A stretch of 64,000 nucleotides of DNA from Mesostigma viride (lineage: Eukaryota; Streptophyta; Mesostigmatophyceae; Mesostigmatales; Mesostigmataceae). The position numbers and the translations under genes were made by a program. Shown one piece after another: positions 62,501 to 64,000 of this stretch. Each line of letters starts with the position of its first letter. Within the stretch, counting starts at the first letter, position 1. Below the pieces are notes generated by a model that did no database searches, had not been told where the DNA came from, and worked only from the letters and a program-made list of their open reading frames with translations. The DNA lies in contig RPFO01000853.1 in NCBI GenBank assembly GCA_009746045.1, positions 1 to 64,000 of the forward strand, given 5' to 3'.

Positions 62501-63270
62501 CATCCCCTGCCGCAAAGACGTCGCCATACAGCGGCCGCCCAAACTGTGATCAAGCCAAGAGGAGGCGGTGGAGGGGCACAAAGAAATAGTTCATGGGGCG
62601 GGGTGCAGGGTGTGTAAATAAAAAAGGCACTGATAGGGACCATGCGCGAAAACGGGGCAAATGATTAAAACAGGGACGGAAGAGCTTGTCAGTGCTAGCC
62701 CTTGAAATTCTCCCACAACCCCCCCCCCGCCGCTCCAAGAAAAAGGCGACCAAATAAAGCAGAAGAAAGACCACACGTAGCAAGCACTCGCAGCAGGGTA
62801 CTCCCTGCTTCATGCATGCCCACTTCGCCGCTTCAGATCCTCCCCCATTACAACACCGTGCCCAGCAGAGAGCCAACTCACACTCACGGAAAGCCAGATC
62901 ACTATTCGACGCGCCCAACTAGCTAGTTTACCTCCTCACCATGCACAAGACCATGCCCAACGCCACACAAAACCATTCACAAGACCATGCCCAAACGATG
63001 GCTAAACAGCCCATCGTTGGAACACGCCCACCCAACCAGCCAGCTCACCTCATCCACGGGCGGTTTGCCCCACCCGCCCACGTGGTACCCAAACGATGCG
63101 CCCTCAGGGATAGGCGCGTTGAGACCCGGGATTTTCAGCGCTGGGTAAGCCGGAGGGGGCCCGTAGCGCTGCATGTTGATCAGCCAGGGGGGCGGGTGGC
63201 CCTCCGGCATGCCCAGCGCCGCGCGCAGCTCCTCTGAGATCTCGCCAGGTGTCTTCTTGACCATGACCGG
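51743..63270 (-). CDS. SF3B2: Splicing factor 3B subunit 2 (SAP145), 3' part of the gene
   Basis: SF3B2 is part of the SF3b complex of U2 snRNP and contacts pre-mRNA near the branch site. Exons in transcription order: 63270-63049 (PPPWLINMQRYGPPPAYP, LKIPGLNAPIPEG, GGWGKPPVDE), 62543-62484 (FGRPLYGDVF, then acidic), 60554-60477 (EPWGELHES and an acidic run), 59163-59099 (GMASVDSMS), 58186-58034 (PSGVQTPDVIDLRK), 57457-57433 (25 nt, YVVPGAKK), 53313-53186 (VDITLRPEELEG), 52496-52415 (LDFSDMVAE) and 51823-51743 (ending KKLKDFKF, TAG). Phases join correctly throughout. A possible 18-nt acidic exon lies at 59500-59483. The N-terminal exons, including any SAP domain and the first part of DUF382, are past the right edge. 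About 300 codons are visible. The order and end of the protein match the family, and the Asp in TPDVIDLRK is plant-like. Confidence 0.9.
52382..52414 (-). other. SF3B2: Alternative in-frame SF3B2 donor created by a 33-bp duplication
   Basis: The end of the DFSDMVAE exon and its donor (ATGGTGGCGGAG|GTAAGC) is repeated 33 bp downstream, giving a second donor after 52382. Using it would add 11 codons (VSKVFDDMVAE) without a frameshift. Confidence 0.6.
52551..52572 (-). repeat. Poly-C tract on the SF3B2 transcript strand
   Basis: A G run on the plus strand, hence a C run in the transcript, about 55-75 nt upstream of the 52496 acceptor. Confidence 0.7.
52690..53185 (-). repeat. Degenerate repeats of an SF3B2 exon end within the next intron
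   Basis: The sequence around the exon end at 53186 (cccacttgctggccagctg on the plus strand, including the donor) recurs in weakened form downstream in the transcript, near 53126, 53070, 52845, 52810 and 52760, at irregular 40-220-bp spacing. It looks like an old tandem repeat seeded by the exon-intron junction. Confidence 0.55.
53513..53559. repeat. (GT)n microsatellite in an SF3B2 intron
   Basis: About 23 GT units in the 4.1-kb intron between the 25-nt exon and the exon at 53313. Confidence 0.9.
54057..57424. repeat. Graded tetranucleotide/8-mer array in an SF3B2 intron
   Basis: 3.4 kb of 4-bp periodic sequence made of successive homogeneous blocks: AAAC (54057-54100), AAACCAAC (to ~54150), AAACCGAC (to ~54215), CAACCGAC (to ~55923, the largest), CCACCGAC (to ~56067), a CGAC/CCAC mixture (to ~56280), CCGC and GC-only sequence (to ~56660), GCGCGAAC (to ~56750), GCACGAAC (to ~56949), GAAC (to ~57282) and AAAC again. 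Most adjacent blocks differ by one substitution. Stops are rare, so nearly all frames are open for over 1100 codons; none is a gene. Confidence 0.95.
57798..58046 (-). repeat. Repeated SF3B2 exon-end/donor copies at the start of an intron
   Basis: The real exon end and donor (ctcacgtgtgcgctgtgc on the plus strand, 58029-58046) recurs exactly at 57940-57957, and in decayed form near 57868, 57843 and 57798. The intron start is thus a degenerate tandem repeat of its own 5' splice site region. Confidence 0.6.
59022..59110 (-). repeat. Duplicated SF3B2 exon end with donor
   Basis: acctggacatggagtcc, the plus-strand image of the exon end at 59099 (ACTCCATGTCCAG|GT), is repeated at about 59032. A partial third copy, cacctggacacagaatgg, lies between them. 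Confidence 0.6.
60396..60461. repeat. 33-bp perfect tandem duplication
   Basis: Two copies starting tatccctacgcatactc, 15 bp from the SF3B2 donor at 60477. The length is a multiple of 3, but the segment is intronic. Confidence 0.85.
61893..62189. repeat. (GATGGTT)n heptanucleotide array in an SF3B2 intron
   Basis: About 42 copies of a 7-bp unit with two variant units (gatggtg) near 62005. The INHQPST-repeat open frames on the minus strand come from this array. Confidence 0.95.
62414..62488 (-). repeat. Degenerate donor-region repeats after the SF3B2 exon at 62484
   Basis: aactgggcatacc at the real donor is matched by aactgaacatacc and actgagcatccag further into the intron, i.e. GGTATGCCCAGTT-like copies on the transcript strand. 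Confidence 0.5.
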
Positions 63271-63591
63271 CTGCAGACCGAGAGGTGAGGGCCAGGGAGC
63301 CGGAGAAGGAAAGGATGCGTGAGCAGATGGGAGTTGAGAGAAGCTTAACCCCAACCCCAACCCCATACCTATACCCTACAGAAAAAGTGAGCAGAAGAAA
63401 GGGGGGGGAGAAAAGCGGTTGGGGTGGGGAGTCACGCAGCGAGGTTATCAGCTAGACTTTCCATCAACATCATGACTAGTCACCAGCGCCTCCCACCTCC
63501 CACCCATTTTACCACCGCTGAGCTCCCCACCACGGGCTTTTGCCAAGCCATCCACGGCCCCCATCCCGAATGTGCCCCTTTACCCCACCCC

Positions 63592-64000
63592 ACCCTCAAT
63601 GACCGTGCCCAACCCCACCCTAAATGACCGTGCCCAACCCCACCCTAAATGACCGTGCCCCACCCCACCCTAAATGACCGTGCCCAACCCCACCCTAAAT
63701 GACCGTGCCCAACCCCACCCTAAATGACCGTGCCCAACCCCACCCTAAATGACCGTGCCCAACCCCACCCTAAATGACCGTGCCCAACCCCACCCTCAAT
63801 GACCGTGCCCAACCCCACCCTCAATGACCGTGCCCAACCCCACCCTAAATGACCGTGCCCAACCCCACCCTAAATGACCGTGCCCCACCCCACCCTAAAT
63901 GACCGTGCCCAACCCCACCCTAAATGACCGTGCCCAACCCCACCCTAAATGACCGTGCCCAACCCCACCCTCAATGACCGTGCCCAACCCCACCCTCAAT
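63592..64000. repeat. 25-bp minisatellite, cut by the window end
   Basis: At least 16 copies of a unit containing tgaccgtgcccaacccc, with C/A variation at one position (ctcaatg versus ctaaatg) and an occasional ccc for aac. It lies in the intron upstream of the first visible SF3B2 exon and continues past the right edge. Confidence 0.95.

Noticed and set aside
63349-63367. Telomere-like (CCCCAA)n
   Set aside because: Only about three units, inside an SF3B2 intron.

Overview
This window looks like nuclear DNA from a eukaryote, most likely a flagellated green alga. The evidence is as follows. The protein-coding genes are GC-rich and split by introns. The spliceosomal gene at the right end has a Viridiplantae-like TPDVIDLRK segment. 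A ciliary-type TOG-domain gene is present. The retroelements include copia, Penelope-like, LINE and split-direct-repeat (DIRS/TOC-type) elements, a mixture known from volvocine and related algae. The assignment to green algae is an inference; the eukaryotic origin is certain.

Layout. 1-5.56 kb: a Ty1/copia-type retrotransposon, cut by the left window edge, in two overlapping frames, with the protease lying after integrase. 5.72-29.6 kb: about 20 kb of a 40-bp satellite with large internal duplications. It is interrupted twice (9652-11660 and 21515-23526) by near-identical 2-kb elements with split direct repeats and no target duplication. 29.6-32.7 kb: non-coding sequence with simple repeats, a broken plastid-like tRNA-Ser and tandem copies of a unit carrying the palindrome CAACGGCCGTTG. 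32.7-39.9 kb: a nest of retroelement pieces. These are a Penelope-like reverse transcriptase flanked by ~485-bp inverted repeats, short TTAA-tailed elements with 11-12-bp target duplications, a frameshifted LINE ORF1 and LINE ORF2 ends.

40.5-63.3 kb: the gene-bearing part. A two-LIM-domain protein with a membrane segment (minus strand) is divergent from a five-exon TOG-domain microtubule protein (plus strand). The TOG gene converges on SF3B2, the SAP145 subunit of the U2 snRNP SF3b complex (minus strand), whose 5' exons lie beyond the right edge. Nine firm SF3B2 exons, one of only 25 nt, can be placed by conserved protein sequence and splice sites.

The most notable structures are: (1) the split-direct-repeat elements, whose undisturbed target sites survive elsewhere in the same array; (2) a 3.4-kb array inside one SF3B2 intron that steps through a chain of 8-mers, most of them one substitution apart; (3) several SF3B2 introns that begin with degenerate tandem copies of their own exon end and 5' splice site; (4) the gag-IN-PR-RT-RH order of the copia element. 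Very long open frames across the satellite and the tetranucleotide array are artefacts of stop-free repeats, not genes.
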